Shown here one piece after another: positions 36,909-46,672 of a DNA stretch of 64,000 nucleotides; the stretch's first letter is position 1, and every line of letters starts with the position of its first letter. Made by a program: the position numbers and the translations under genes. Source of the stretch: Syntrophomonas sp. DTU019 (lineage in GTDB: Bacteria; Bacillota; Syntrophomonadia; Syntrophomonadales; Syntrophomonadaceae); assembly GCA_913757435.1 (NCBI GenBank), contig CAJYDM010000001.1, positions 930,001-994,000 on the forward strand. The letters are read 5' to 3'. Below the pieces are notes generated by a model that saw nothing but the letters and a program-made list of their open reading frames with translations, ran no database searches and had not been told where the DNA came from.

Positions 36909-38030
36909 ATGGGGGTAACGGGTTTGGAGCGGGACAAATGGTTGGTGTTAGGAACTGGTGTGCTTATCGGGCTAATCGCGGTAGTTTTGGTCAAGCTGGG
37001 CAACCCGCCCAACATGGGCTTTTGCGTAGCTTGTTTTCAGCGCGACATCGCCGGGGCTTTGGGGCTGCACCAGACTGCCGTGGTGCAGTACATGCGCCCG
37101 GAGATCATAGGGATGGTTTTAGGGGCACTCCTGGCTGCACTCTTTGCCGGTGAGTATAAGAGCCGGGGCGGTTCTGCCACTCTGTTGCGTTTTTTCATGG
37201 GCGTCTTTATGATGGTGGGGGCATTGGTCTTTTTGGGCTGTCCGCTGCGCGACATCCTGCGTATGGCCGGAGGAGACTATAATGCGTTAGTAGGCCTACT
37301 AGGTTTTATAGTCGGGGTGGGCAGCGGAGTATTTTTCCTCAAGCAGGGCTTCGACTTAGGCCGGGCCAAAATCAGCGCTTCGCCCCTGGGAGGATTGCTG
37401 ATGCCAATCCTGATGCTGTTTTTTCTCTATCTGTTGCTTAAAGGTACGGTATTTAATGCGGCTGCGGGCGGACCGCTATTTTTCAGCCAGAAGGGCCCGG
37501 GCAGCATGCACGCCGCCTTGTTGTACAGCCTGGGGGCCGGACTGATAGTAGGAGTCCTGGCCCAGCGCAGCCGCCTCTGCTTAAGCGGCGGCATCAGAGA
37601 TTTCCTCTTGATTAAAGACCATACTCTATTGTTAGGCTTTATAGGGGTATTCATCGGTGCTTTGGCCTTAAACATCGGTTGGGGCTATTTCAAAACCGGT
37701 TTTGCTGGGCAGCCTATTGCACATAGCAATCATATCTGGAACTTCCTGGGCTTATACCTGGTGGGATTGACTGCAACCCTGCTGGGGGGATGCCCCTTGC
37801 GCCAGCTGATTCTGTCCGGCCAGGGCGATATGGATGCCGGTGCGGTAGTGATCGGCATGATTGTCGGAGCTGGTTTCATTCACAATTTCGGCCTGGCCAG
37901 TTCAGCCATGGCAGCGGCGACGGCAACATCTCCGGCAAGTATCGGAGGTCCCAATCTGTTCGGCCAGATTGCCTGTGTGGCAGCTATCATAGCTATGTTG
38001 ATAATCGGTTATACATATCGAGAAGAATAG
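36909..38030 (+). CDS. yedE: YedE-type putative selenium transporter
   Basis: About 370 residues, ten or so membrane spans, built as two YeeE/YedE half-repeats with paired Cys motifs (GFCVACFQRD, GCPLRD, RLCLSGG, GCPLRQ). YedE proteins occur in selenium-using organisms beside yedF. An in-frame TTG at 36924 (GGGGGT 7 bases upstream) gives a more typical N terminus (MERDKWLVLG) and may be the true start. yedF follows 3 bases downstream; the selenoprotein formate dehydrogenase operon converges from the right. Confidence 0.9.
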   Translation: MGVTGLERDKWLVLGTGVLIGLIAVVLVKLGNPPNMGFCVACFQRDIAGALGLHQTAVVQYMRPEIIGMVLGALLAALFAGEYKSRGGSATLLRFFMGVFMMVGALVFLGCPLRDILRMAGGDYNALVGLLGFIVGVGSGVFFLKQGFDLGRAKISASPLGGLLMPILMLFFLYLLLKGTVFNAAAGGPLFFSQKGPGSMHAALLYSLGAGLIVGVLAQRSRLCLSGGIRDFLLIKDHTLLLGFIGVFIGALALNIGWGYFKTGFAGQPIAHSNHIWNFLGLYLVGLTATLLGGCPLRQLILSGQGDMDAGAVVIGMIVGAGFIHNFGLASSAMAAATATSPASIGGPNLFGQIACVAAIIAMLIIGYTYREE

Positions 38031-38033
38031 GGG

Positions 38034-38252
38034 GTGCTGGTGGTGGAGAAGCTTGACGTGCGGGGATTAAGCTGTCCCATTCCGGTTGTTAAGACCAAGA
38101 AGATGATCGACCAGGGCGTGGCTAACATATTGATCACAGGAGACAGTGCGGTATCGCGGGAAAATGTTAGCAAACTGGCCCGATCGTATGGATATAGTGT
38201 CACCATGAATGTTGATGACAAAAACAACTGGGAGATGGAGATCAGGAAATAA
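38034..38252 (+). CDS. yedF: YedF/TusA-family sulfur- or selenium-carrier protein
   Basis: 72 residues with the TusA-family motif LDVRGLSCPIPVVKTKKM; the Cys in CPxP carries persulfide or perselenide. GTG start with GGGG upstream. Shorter than two-domain YedF proteins (about 190 residues), so only the TusA domain is present. The pairing with yedE is typical of selenium metabolism genes. Confidence 0.85.
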   Translation: MLVVEKLDVRGLSCPIPVVKTKKMIDQGVANILITGDSAVSRENVSKLARSYGYSVTMNVDDKNNWEMEIRK

Positions 38253-38341
38253 CCGAGAGGGAGAGAGACCGAAGAAGACGGATTCACAGGAAACATCCAT
38301 CAACAGGTCAGCCGATTGATCGAGTTGCGCCGGAGCACGAA

Positions 38342-38370
38342 AAGAGGCGGGGGCAAGACCCCCGCCTCTT
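38342..38370. terminator. Bidirectional hairpin between yedF and focA
   Basis: A perfect 12-bp stem AAGAGGCGGGGG / CCCCCGCCTCTT with a 5-base loop. On the minus strand it ends in TCTTTT, so it serves focA best; on the plus strand the T-run is missing. Confidence 0.75.
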
Positions 38371-38391
38371 GGATATTACGGTCAACAAAAA

Positions 38392-39315
38392 CTATGCTGC
38401 GGTTGATTTATCTTTGGCAACCGGAGCGTCTTTTTTCAGGTAGGAAAACCAGTACAGTGAACCCACCATAATTGAACCGCCCACGATGTTACCCAGGGTC
38501 ACCGGGATGAGGTTGTTCATTATAAACTGCTTCCAGGTGAACACATTGGTTACCGCCAGCTTGAAGGCTGCAATGGCTTCAGGGCTGCCGGCACTCGCTG
38601 CGGCTACGTCTACGATAGCCGGGATCTGAGCTACCAACAGGCCCATGGGGATGAAGAACATATTGGCAACGCTATGCTCGAACCCGCTGGCGACGAAGGC
38701 CATAATGGGGAAGAAGATACCGAACACTTTGCCAACCACGTCTTTGCTGGCCAGAGCCAACCAGACCGCCATACATACCAGCCAGTTACAGAGTATCCCC
38801 CGGAAAAATGCTGCGCTCCAGGTCAACTCCAGTTTACCTTTGGCTACTGCCAGGGCTTTGGCCCCTACGGCGCCTTTGAACAAGCCTACTGAGGCGGCAC
38901 CATCCGGTCCGACCCCATAAAAACCGCCCGCTACGATGTAAACTAACAACAGTGAACCAACAAAGTTGGCTATCCACACCACAACCCAGTTCTTCAATAG
39001 GTCTCCCCAGGAACAGGAACCGTTCATGGCCCCGATCATCATAAACATGTTGTTGCCGGTAAACAATTCGGCTCCGCCGATAACCACCATCATCAAGCCG
39101 GTGCTGAACACGGCGCCGAACATAAACTGGCCTAAGCCGTTACCCAGGAACTTGGGTATGTCGTTGCCGATAACTGTGGCCAGGTTGGCACCGAAGCCGA
39201 TGTAGGCACCGGCCAGGATGCCCAGGATAAACAACTTGCCGAACGACAGCTTGGACTTGGCCGCGCTGATGTTGCAGGCATTGCCTGCTACTTCTCCAGG
39301 AGCGAAACAATTCAT
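38392..39315 (-). CDS. focA: Formate/nitrite channel, FocA family
   Basis: About 307 residues, six membrane spans. FNT-family motifs: AGAYIGFGANLA, GAELFTGNNMFM and GFEHSVANMFFIP. It follows the formate dehydrogenase genes on the same strand, so formate is the likely substrate. ATG 39315 is preferred over a TTG two codons upstream; GGAAGGGG precedes. It lets formate leave or enter, fitting interspecies formate transfer in syntrophs (inference). Confidence 0.92.
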   Translation of the reverse strand: MNCFAPGEVAGNACNISAAKSKLSFGKLFILGILAGAYIGFGANLATVIGNDIPKFLGNGLGQFMFGAVFSTGLMMVVIGGAELFTGNNMFMMIGAMNGSCSWGDLLKNWVVVWIANFVGSLLLVYIVAGGFYGVGPDGAASVGLFKGAVGAKALAVAKGKLELTWSAAFFRGILCNWLVCMAVWLALASKDVVGKVFGIFFPIMAFVASGFEHSVANMFFIPMGLLVAQIPAIVDVAAASAGSPEAIAAFKLAVTNVFTWKQFIMNNLIPVTLGNIVGGSIMVGSLYWFSYLKKDAPVAKDKSTAA

Positions 39316-39417
39316 GTACAAATTTCCCCTTCCTTTTTGTGTTTGGCGCTTTGGAAAGCGCTAACAGATAATCCCTAAATGTTTATCTGGCATCAGCTGC
39401 AGTATTCTGCGAGCCTG

Positions 39418-42120
39418 CTAGATTTTCTCTACTTTACAAGCCGAAACCTTGTATTCTGGTATCTTTGCTACCGGGTCCAGGAATTCTGAACTGGTCAGCC
39501 AATTGGCAGCTGTTTCAGCGAAATGGAAGGTCATAAATACAACCTGAGGCGCAACTATGTTGCTCACTTTGGCCTTGATATCCAGACCGCCGCGACGGGT
39601 TGAGATTCTGACCATATCACCATCTTTGATTCCTTTGGCAGCAGCTGTTTCCGGATTGATCTCCAATTCGGCAGCCGGTTTATGAGCATCCAATGCTGAT
39701 GCCCGGCGAGTCATGGTACCGGTGTGATAATGGAATAGACTGCGTCCGGTAGTGAGAATCAAGGGATACTCTTCATCAGGCTGTTCACCGGGGGGAATAT
39801 AGTCGATAGCGGTGAAAGCCCCTTTGCCTCTGCTGAAGTTGCCGTCTTTGTGCAGGAATGGTGTGCCCGGATGCTCCTCGGTGGGACAGGGCCACTGCAG
39901 ACCGCCCTTCTCCAGTCGGGCATAATTGATACCCGCATAGGACGGAGTGAGTGCACGCATCTCTTCGTAGATTTCTTCAGCGCCGCTATAACTCATAGGA
40001 TAGCCCATACGGGTGGCGATTTCACAGATGATCTCCCAATCAGCACGGGCTTGCCCGGGGGTGGATACAGCCTTGCGAACTCGCTGGACCCTTCTTTCGG
40101 TGTTGCTGAAGGTGCCGTCCTTTTCTGCGAAGCAGGCTCCCGGCAATACCACATCGGCATACTTGGCGGTTTCAGTCAAAAATATGTCCTGCACTACCAA
40201 AAAGTCGAGTTTTTCCAGAGCTTCTTCCACATGCTGAAGATCGGGATCGCTCATCATGGGGTTCTCACCAAAGACATACAAGGCTTTCATTTCACCATGG
40301 TGAGCCTTATTGATAACTTCAGTTAAAACCAATCCGTTCTCAGCCGGCAGACTCACGCCCCAGGCTTGTTCGAATTTGGTCCGTACGGCTTCATTGGTGA
40401 CAGCCTGATAAGCTGTATAAACCACCGGGAGAGCGCCCATATCACATGCACCCTGTACATTGTTCTGCCCGCGTAAGGGGTCAACGCCAGTACCCGGGCG
40501 TCCGATATTTCCGGTCAGCATGGCCAGGTTACAGACTGATTTAACATTGTCGGTGCCAGTGCGATGCTGGGTAAGACCCATGGCATAACAGATTGCGGCA
40601 TTTCCGCTCTGGGCGTAGATGCGCGCTGCGGCCCGAATGCTCTCCGCGGGTACGCCGGTGATCGGTTCAACGTATTCAGGAGTGTATTTCTCAACTATGG
40701 CTGCCATGGCTTCATAACCCTCGGTGTGTTCCTCTATGAAGGTTTGGTCTGCCAGACCTTCGCTGATAATCACATTCATCAGGGCATTTACTAAAGCTAC
40801 GTCTGAACCGGGCAAATGCGGCATATAGACATCAGCGATTTCGGCCAGATCGGTGCGGCGTGGATCGGCAACGATCAGTTTGGCTCCGTTATACAGCTTG
40901 TTTTGCTTTATCTTCATCCCAATAACAGGATGATTCTCGGTGGTATTCGATCCAATAACAAATATGCAGTCAGCGTCTTTTTCCAGTTCTCCGATGGAAT
41001 TGGTCATTGCTCCGCTTCCGAATGCTGCCCCCAGACCGGCGACAGTAACGGAGTGTCAGAGACGGGCGCAATGATCGACGTTATTGGTTCCCAGGACGGC
41101 TCGGGTGAATTTCTGTGCCAGGTAGTTCTCCTCATTGGTAACGCGAGCAGAACTGAACATAGCAATGGTATCAGGTCCGTGCTGGGCTTTGATGTCACCT
41201 AGGCGCTTGGCCACCAGATCCAGGGCTTCATCCCAGCTGGCTTCCCTAAATTCGCCGTTTTCCTTGATCAGCGGGGTAGTGAGACGATCTGGAGAATTGA
41301 TGAAATCCCATCCAAACCGGCCTTTAACGCACAGTGCGCCTTTGTTGACCGGACTGCCTTCCAGAGTGCGGTTGGAAGTAACCCCGACCACCTTGTCATC
41401 CTTGACATTCAGTTCCAGGGTGCATCCGGTTCCGCAATAGGTGCAGGTGGTGAGAACCTTATCCACTTCATAGGATCTGCCTAGGCCGGCACTGACCTTG
41501 CTAGTTAAGGCTCCTACCGGGCATACCATCACACATTGCCCGCAGAATACGCAGGGGGAATCGGCCAAATCGCCGTCAAAAGCTGTGGAGATCTTGGCAT
41601 TATGGCCGCGGTTTTTGACATTTATGGCCCGGGCCACAGTGATGTCTTCACAAGCTCGGACACAGCGAGTGCACATGATGCATTTGTTATAATCCCTCTC
41701 CAGGAAAGGATTGGGATCGTCAATCGGATATACGTGGCGTCCGCCATCTTCAAAACGGCTTTCTTTTATACCGTACTGATAACAATAGTCTTGGAACTTG
41801 CAGTCACCGTTCTTTTCGCATACCTGGCAGTTAAAATCATGCCGTGCTGCCAAAAGCTCTAAAGTTACCTTTCGGGCTTCTACGATAGCCGGACTCTCGG
41901 TTTCCACCACCATGCCATTTTCAGCCGGGGCCACACAGGAGGCCACAAATAAGGGGCGTCCTTTGACTTCCACCAGGCACATGCGGCAGGAACCTGCCAA
42001 ACGCAGATCCGGGTCATAGCATAATGTGGGAATGGGTATACCAGCAGCCTGACAGGCATCCAGAACAGTGCTGCCTTTGGGAGTTTGTATTTCTCTGCCA
42101 TTTATGGTCAGAGTGATCAT
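39418..42120 (-). CDS. fdhA: Formate dehydrogenase catalytic subunit, selenocysteine-containing
   Basis: 900 residues if the in-frame TGA at 41056-41058 is read as selenocysteine 355: DHCARL-U-HS is the active-site context of selenium formate dehydrogenases, and the homologous protein continues without a frame change. N-terminal NuoG-like part: [2Fe-2S] (CYDPDLRLAGSCRMC), His-Cys and [4Fe-4S] clusters (CIMCTRCVRAC, CVFCGQCVMVC), then the molybdopterin domain with CTYCGTGC. It oxidises formate or reduces CO2, passing electrons to the NuoEF-like subunits for NAD. A SECIS-like hairpin follows the TGA. Confidence 0.95.
41025..41058 (-). promoter_or_regulatory. UGA selenocysteine codon with SECIS-like hairpin
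   Basis: Ten bases after the TGA, CTGTCGCC and GGGGGCAG pair (one mismatch) around the apical loop GGTCT (41025-41045). The GGTCT loop and its distance resemble the Escherichia coli fdhF SECIS element bound by SelB. Confidence 0.85.
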
Positions 42121-42138
42121 GGCTTTCCCTCCTTTCCG

Positions 42139-43359
42139 TTAGATTTGCAGTCTGGCCTGATATTCCGAGTTGAAATGCTCCATGGTGGTCAAGATGGGTC
42201 CAGGAGCTGCCTGTCCTAGTCCACACAGACACGCCTTGGTCATTACCCGGGACAGCAGCGCCAGTTTATCCAAATCTGCCGGGGCCGCTTGGCCGTTGTT
42301 AATTTTTTTCATTATCTCGTAGGCACGGAAAGTGCCTTCTCTACAGGGATTGCATTTTCCGCAAGACTCATGTTCAAAGAATTTGGAAATACGAGTTACG
42401 ATATCGACTATATCGCGGGTCTCGTCCATGACTAAAACTGCGCCGGTGCCCAGTGTTGCCCCAATATTTCTCATAGAGTCTGCGTCTATCGGTGTATCCA
42501 GTAATGATTCGGGTATAAATCCTCCTGAGGTACCGCCGATCTGTACAGCCTTGAATTTCTTGCCTCCGCGAATCCCTCCGCCAAATTCAAAAATTACTTC
42601 GCGGATGGTAGTGTTGGTCGGCACTTCGATGGGAATACGATTGACCACATCACCGGTTAAGGTCAAAACCTTGGTCCCCGGGTAGCTTGGCGTTCCGATG
42701 GAAGCAAACCACTCTCCCCCCTGCATCACAATATCAGGCAGATTGGCAAAAGTTTCGACATTGTTAACCACCGTGGGTTTGGCCCATAATCCGGAAACAC
42801 CCGGAAATGGCGGCTTAAAACGTGGTTCGCCGCGGTGGCCTTCTATTGACTCGATCAAGGCGGTTTCTTCACCACATACATAGGCGCCGCCGCCCATGCG
42901 GACCTCAATATCAAAATCCCCTAAAACTCCGTTGTCTCTGGCCTGATCGATGGCACGACGCAGCAAGTCCACAACATAGGGATACTCTCCTCTGCAATAG
43001 ATATAACCTTGATTAGAATTGATGGCATGACCACATATGGCCATTCCTTCCAGCAAACGTTGGGGATCTTTTTCCACGATGGTACGGTCTTTGTAGGTCC
43101 CTGGTTCCCCTTCGTCCAGGTTGCATACTACATATTTGACCGGTGCTTCGGGAACGAAGCTCCATTTCATGCCTGCGTTAAAACCTGCTCCGCCGCGGCC
43201 CCTGAGGTTTGATTTTTTTACTTCGGCGATCAAATCCTGGCGAGACATACTGCGGGCTTTTTCTAGAGCTTTATAACCGCCGGCCTGCAAGTAATCCTCA
43301 ATCTTTTCAGGGTTGATCTGGTCGGCGTTGCGCAGTACGATGCGCATCTCTTTAGCCAT
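42139..43359 (-). CDS. NADH-binding NuoF/HylB-like subunit of the formate dehydrogenase
   Basis: 406 residues. NADH/FMN motifs GRGGAGFNAG and GAYVCGEETALIES, and the [4Fe-4S] motif ESCGKCNPCREGT near the C terminus. It lacks the extra ferredoxin domains of bifurcating HydB proteins. It moves electrons between NAD(H) and FdhA. Located 18 bases before fdhA, after the NuoE-like gene. Confidence 0.94.
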   Translation of the reverse strand: MAKEMRIVLRNADQINPEKIEDYLQAGGYKALEKARSMSRQDLIAEVKKSNLRGRGGAGFNAGMKWSFVPEAPVKYVVCNLDEGEPGTYKDRTIVEKDPQRLLEGMAICGHAINSNQGYIYCRGEYPYVVDLLRRAIDQARDNGVLGDFDIEVRMGGGAYVCGEETALIESIEGHRGEPRFKPPFPGVSGLWAKPTVVNNVETFANLPDIVMQGGEWFASIGTPSYPGTKVLTLTGDVVNRIPIEVPTNTTIREVIFEFGGGIRGGKKFKAVQIGGTSGGFIPESLLDTPIDADSMRNIGATLGTGAVLVMDETRDIVDIVTRISKFFEHESCGKCNPCREGTFRAYEIMKKINNGQAAPADLDKLALLSRVMTKACLCGLGQAAPGPILTTMEHFNSEYQARLQI

Positions 43360-43385
43360 CTTATTATCCCTCCCTTCTCACTAAG

Positions 43386-43832
43386 CTACTGGCAAAGGGC
43401 TAGCACAGTTGGTACTTGTTCCGGATTCATGTCTATATAAGGTATGCTGTTAATGGTGATAACTGGAGTTCCCTGACATTGTCCTACACATTCGGTTAAT
43501 TCCAGGGTGAATTTACCGTCTGCAGTGGTTTCGCCAACTTTGATTCCCAGAGCATCTTCAAAGGCCTTGATGAGAATATCGGCGCCAGCTATGTGACATG
43601 GCGCGCTTTCGCACATACGGATAATATACTGACCCCTTTTTGCGACGGAGAGGTAAGAATAGAATGTTGCCACTCCGAATGCCTGTGCAGCAGAAATCCC
43701 AAAGACCTGCGCTGCAAATTCAACCGCTTCTTCTGGAAGATAGTTATATTCCCTCTGTACAGCGTGATAGGCCTCTATAATCCCCCCGGGTTTGTCCTTG
43801 TAAGAAGTGATAATATCCTGGATGGTAGCCAC
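43386..43832 (-). CDS. NuoE-like [2Fe-2S] subunit of the formate dehydrogenase
   Basis: 148 residues. The [2Fe-2S] ligands are CESAPC and CVGQC. A GTG start at 43832 (MATIQDIITSY) is chosen because AAGGAGGT lies 6 bases upstream; a GTG 6 codons earlier would place that ribosome site inside the gene. First gene of the nuoE-nuoF-fdhA-focA operon. Confidence 0.93.
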   Translation of the reverse strand: MATIQDIITSYKDKPGGIIEAYHAVQREYNYLPEEAVEFAAQVFGISAAQAFGVATFYSYLSVAKRGQYIIRMCESAPCHIAGADILIKAFEDALGIKVGETTADGKFTLELTECVGQCQGTPVITINSIPYIDMNPEQVPTVLALCQ

Positions 43833-43859
43833 CTTTTCACCTCCTTTCACAGTGATAAA

Positions 43860-43889
43860 GACATCAGATAACCACTGTCTTCTGATGTC
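43860..43889 (-). promoter_or_regulatory. Leader hairpin of the formate dehydrogenase operon
   Basis: Perfect 9-bp inverted repeat GACATCAGA / TCTGATGTC with a 12-base loop, about 27 bases before the NuoE-like start. It could be an operator or RNA stem. No convincing sigma-A or sigma-54 promoter was found upstream. Confidence 0.5.
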
Positions 43890-44053
43890 AGTCTACAGTA
43901 AATACTACTTCGTGATATTTTTAAAAATACCTGCATTAATGGCGCACTTTATCGACAATAATCAAAGACTTAGGCGAAAAACCAATATAGATTGGATAGG
44001 CTGGGGAAATACGGATAAAAACCCTGTATCAATAAGGATAATGCTATCAAAAA

Positions 44054-44145
44054 GTGACAGGAGTGACAGGGGAAGTGACAGGGAAGTGACACAAGGGGAA
44101 CGGTTTCAACCGTCCCCCTTGGAAATGACAGGGCAGTTCTGTGAC
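44054..44145. repeat. REP-like cluster of TGACAG words with a central hairpin
   Basis: Several TGACAG or TGACAC words surround a hairpin CAAGGGGAACGGTT / AACCGTCCCCCTTG (44092-44121). It resembles the TGACAC...GGGGGACG hairpins near cobT, the intron and dinB. Untranslated spacer between the formate dehydrogenase operon and the lipoprotein gene. Confidence 0.6.
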
Positions 44146-44340
44146 TTACAAACCGTTATCCTGGTCCAATAATATACGTTAAAGGAATAATTCGTTGCTA
44201 GGGATTACATAAGGCATTTTAAGACTTTTTTACGTCTAATAGTTATGGGCAATTGACAAGCTGATCAGTTATTATAAGATGCAGACATATACCGACTTGT
44301 AATAGACCTTTATTAAATGGAGAGGGAGCGAGGAAAAACC

Positions 44341-44907
44341 TTGAAACAGTTAAGGAAAATAGTGGTCATAACGTTGTTGTGTGGTGTTTTAATAACTGCT
44401 GCAGGGTGCGCCGAAAAGCCCGCGGAGACATTTGGCCCAAGTGCGGCATCGAATAACAGCGCAAATGTAGAATCACCCCCAGACACGGCTGCTACCCCGT
44501 CTGCATCTCAGCAGCCGGTCACGCCATCTAGTCCCCCCGCAGCCCCGGCTGTTATCGCTCCGCCGGCAACAAACGGGCAGACTGATAATGCTCAGCAAGC
44601 CAGTCTAATATTGGGCCGCGCCCGGGATGAATCAACTAAGCAGATTACACAGCCAGCCGCTAGTTTTAAAGCGGGAGAGCAATTCTATTTTGGATTCAAT
44701 AATGGAACACCCTTCGGCAGTGATACCCTACATCTGCAATACGAATCAGCCTTGAACGGAGAGATATTGAACAAATACGCCATTAAAGTAAATCCTGATC
44801 AGAGTTATTATCAGGCTGTACTCTCCTTCAAGCAGCCCGGCCAGTACAAACTGGTTTTCATAGTTGAAGATACCGTTCGGGCCAGCCAGGTTTTCACTAT
44901 AGAGTAG
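44341..44907 (+). CDS. Lipoprotein of unknown function with C-terminal beta domain
   Basis: 188 residues from a TTG at 44341 (GAGG 7 bases upstream); the ATG at 44317 has no ribosome site. Signal peptide MKQLRKIVVITLLCGVLITA ends in lipobox ITAAGC. A Pro/Ala/Ser-rich linker (about 30-90) precedes a compact C-terminal domain with YQAVLSFKQPGQYKLVF, likely an immunoglobulin-like fold. Surface-anchored; function unknown. Confidence 0.75.
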   Translation: MKQLRKIVVITLLCGVLITAAGCAEKPAETFGPSAASNNSANVESPPDTAATPSASQQPVTPSSPPAAPAVIAPPATNGQTDNAQQASLILGRARDESTKQITQPAASFKAGEQFYFGFNNGTPFGSDTLHLQYESALNGEILNKYAIKVNPDQSYYQAVLSFKQPGQYKLVFIVEDTVRASQVFTIE

Positions 44908-44911
44908 GACG

Positions 44912-44996
44912 CCAGCGGAACGGTCCTTGCCCTGCGCAGTTGCGCCAGGCAACACCAGTCTCCGCTGGTTGGCAAGCCGTGTTGTTTATTTTTATA
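44912..44996 (+). terminator. Branched hairpin terminator after the lipoprotein gene
   Basis: Outer stem CCAGCGGA / TCCGCTGG (44912-44968) encloses an inner hairpin TTGCCCTGCGC / GCGCCAGGCAA; T-rich sequence TTGTTTATTTTTAT follows. Confidence 0.6.
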
Positions 44997-45037
44997 AAAT
45001 ACTTGACTAAAGTTAGCTGGTCTGGGGTGAAGAGTAA

Positions 45038-45072
45038 AAAGCGGGACCCGGCTATAACCTGTGTCCCGCTTT
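45038..45072 (-). terminator. Terminator of the cold-shock gene
   Basis: Stem AAAGCGGGAC / GTCCCGCTTT with a 15-base loop, followed on the minus strand by TTTTTA. Confidence 0.85.
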
Positions 45073-45087
45073 TCCTATCTGAGCGGA

Positions 45088-45288
45088 TTAGGAGACGATG
45101 TGCACGTTGGAAGCCTGCTGTCCTTTCGGGCCGGTAGTAACATCGAACTCCACCGTTTGACCCTCACTCAAGGTACGGAAGCCGCTGCTCTGAATGGCTG
45201 ACTGATGCACAAAAACATCTTGCCCGGTTTCAGCCTCAATAAATCCGAATCCTTTACTGTCGCTAAACCATTTTACTTTACCGATCAA
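45088..45288 (-). CDS. csp: Cold-shock domain protein
   Basis: 66 residues, standard CspA size. RNA-binding motifs KGFGFIE and DVFVHQSAI are present. It binds single-stranded RNA as a chaperone. Monocistronic with its own terminator. The 45289-45565 spacer has no gene; part of it is likely the long leader common for cold-shock genes. Confidence 0.95.
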   Translation of the reverse strand: MIGKVKWFSDSKGFGFIEAETGQDVFVHQSAIQSSGFRTLSEGQTVEFDVTTGPKGQQASNVHIVS

Positions 45289-45565
45289 TTAAAAATCCCT
45301 CCAAAAATCTAACCCGGGGCAGTGCCCCAAGTCTTTTATTGTCATGCCCCTGGTGTTTAGAGAACTCCAGGTCGACATAGACAAATCATGCCCTTTTAGG
45401 TCGAATATCATACCGTAATTTAAAACCAATTCGTCCTACTGAGTAGCATCAGGTTGGCAAATTATGGTCTCGTCTCAGATTGAAAAATTGCCTGCGCGAG
45501 GGAAGGTTGACCATGTTGCGGTGTGGAATATTAGAGGATAAAAAGTCGTCTGGGGGACGGGAATC

Positions 45566-46669
45566 ATGCCATCTAAATGGAAAATAGGGTCGGTGCTGCT
45601 GATCGCCTTGCTGGTCTTAGGAGGTCTGGTAATATACAGGATAGAGGGACAGGCGGATACAGCGGCAGTCGATGCCGGGATGCAGGCGGTAAAAACCAGT
45701 CAGGTGGAACAGGTCAGCCGGCAGAATGCGTTGCGGCTTACTGGCACGGTCGATGCGGCCGAAAAAGCCTTGATTACAGCGCGAGTTGCAGGAATAATCG
45801 AGGCTCTCCCGGTTGACAACGGGGCCAGCATACAACCTGGCCAGACTCTGGCCCAGATCGATTCCCAGCCTTATAGCAATCTAGTGGAGGTAAGTCAGGC
45901 CAATCTGACTCAGGCCCAGGTCAAACTGGACAGCACTCGTTCCCTGCACGAAAGAGTAAGGCAGCTGTATGAAGCCGGAGCAGCGTCGACACAGGATTAT
46001 GAAGATGCTCAAGCGGCATTGAGAGCGGCGCAAGCGGATGTGTCCAAAGCCCAGGCGGCATTGCACAACGCTCAACGTGATTTGGGCTATACTCGGGTGA
46101 CCTCGCCGATTAGCGGGGTGGTTGCCAACCTTTCGGCCCTACGAGGACAAATGGTAGCTGTGGGCACTCCCTTAATGGAAGTTCACCACCTGGCTGAAGT
46201 GAATATTATAGTCGCGGTGGGCCAATCCGAGCTGGGGCAGATCAAGACCGGCATGGAAGCGGAAATAAGTGTGGATGCTTATGCGGAGCAAAGCTTCCGG
46301 GGTACTTTGGAAACTATCAACCCGGCGGCCAGTCCTCAGGCCCGGGTATTCCAGTGCAAAGTGAGGGTGCCCAACCCGGATGGGCTGCTGAAGGCTGGCA
46401 TGTTCGCCAATGTGGTCATATACAGCGGTGAAGCGCGCACTGTGTTAAGTGTGCCGGAAAAAGCCTTGACTTCCAAACAGGGGCAGTTTTACGTGTTTGT
46501 GCCTGCGGAAAATACCGCTCATCTGGCCGCAGTGGAGATAGGGGAGATATTCGACGGCCGGGTGGAGATCATAAAAGGACTAGAAGCAGGCCAGGATGTG
46601 ATCGTAAGCAATGTGAACCAGCTCAAGGAAGGTGACCATATCAAAATATTGCCGGATCAGGGGGTATAG
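45566..46669 (+). CDS. RND efflux periplasmic adaptor (membrane fusion protein)
   Basis: 367 residues. One N-terminal membrane anchor (SVLLIALLVLGGLVIYRI), lipoyl-like half motifs (TGTVDAAEKALITARVAG; YTRVTSPISGVVANL), a coiled-coil hairpin (about 105-170) and a C-terminal beta domain. It joins the RND pump encoded 3 bases downstream. It is anchored by a span, not a lipobox. No outer-membrane factor gene is in the window. Confidence 0.93.
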   Translation: MPSKWKIGSVLLIALLVLGGLVIYRIEGQADTAAVDAGMQAVKTSQVEQVSRQNALRLTGTVDAAEKALITARVAGIIEALPVDNGASIQPGQTLAQIDSQPYSNLVEVSQANLTQAQVKLDSTRSLHERVRQLYEAGAASTQDYEDAQAALRAAQADVSKAQAALHNAQRDLGYTRVTSPISGVVANLSALRGQMVAVGTPLMEVHHLAEVNIIVAVGQSELGQIKTGMEAEISVDAYAEQSFRGTLETINPAASPQARVFQCKVRVPNPDGLLKAGMFANVVIYSGEARTVLSVPEKALTSKQGQFYVFVPAENTAHLAAVEIGEIFDGRVEIIKGLEAGQDVIVSNVNQLKEGDHIKILPDQGV

Positions 46670-46672
46670 GCC

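Noticed and set aside
39418-42120. fdhA as two genes or a pseudogene with a nonsense mutation
   Set aside because: The stop is TGA in the known selenocysteine context, the frame continues unchanged and a SECIS-like hairpin follows.
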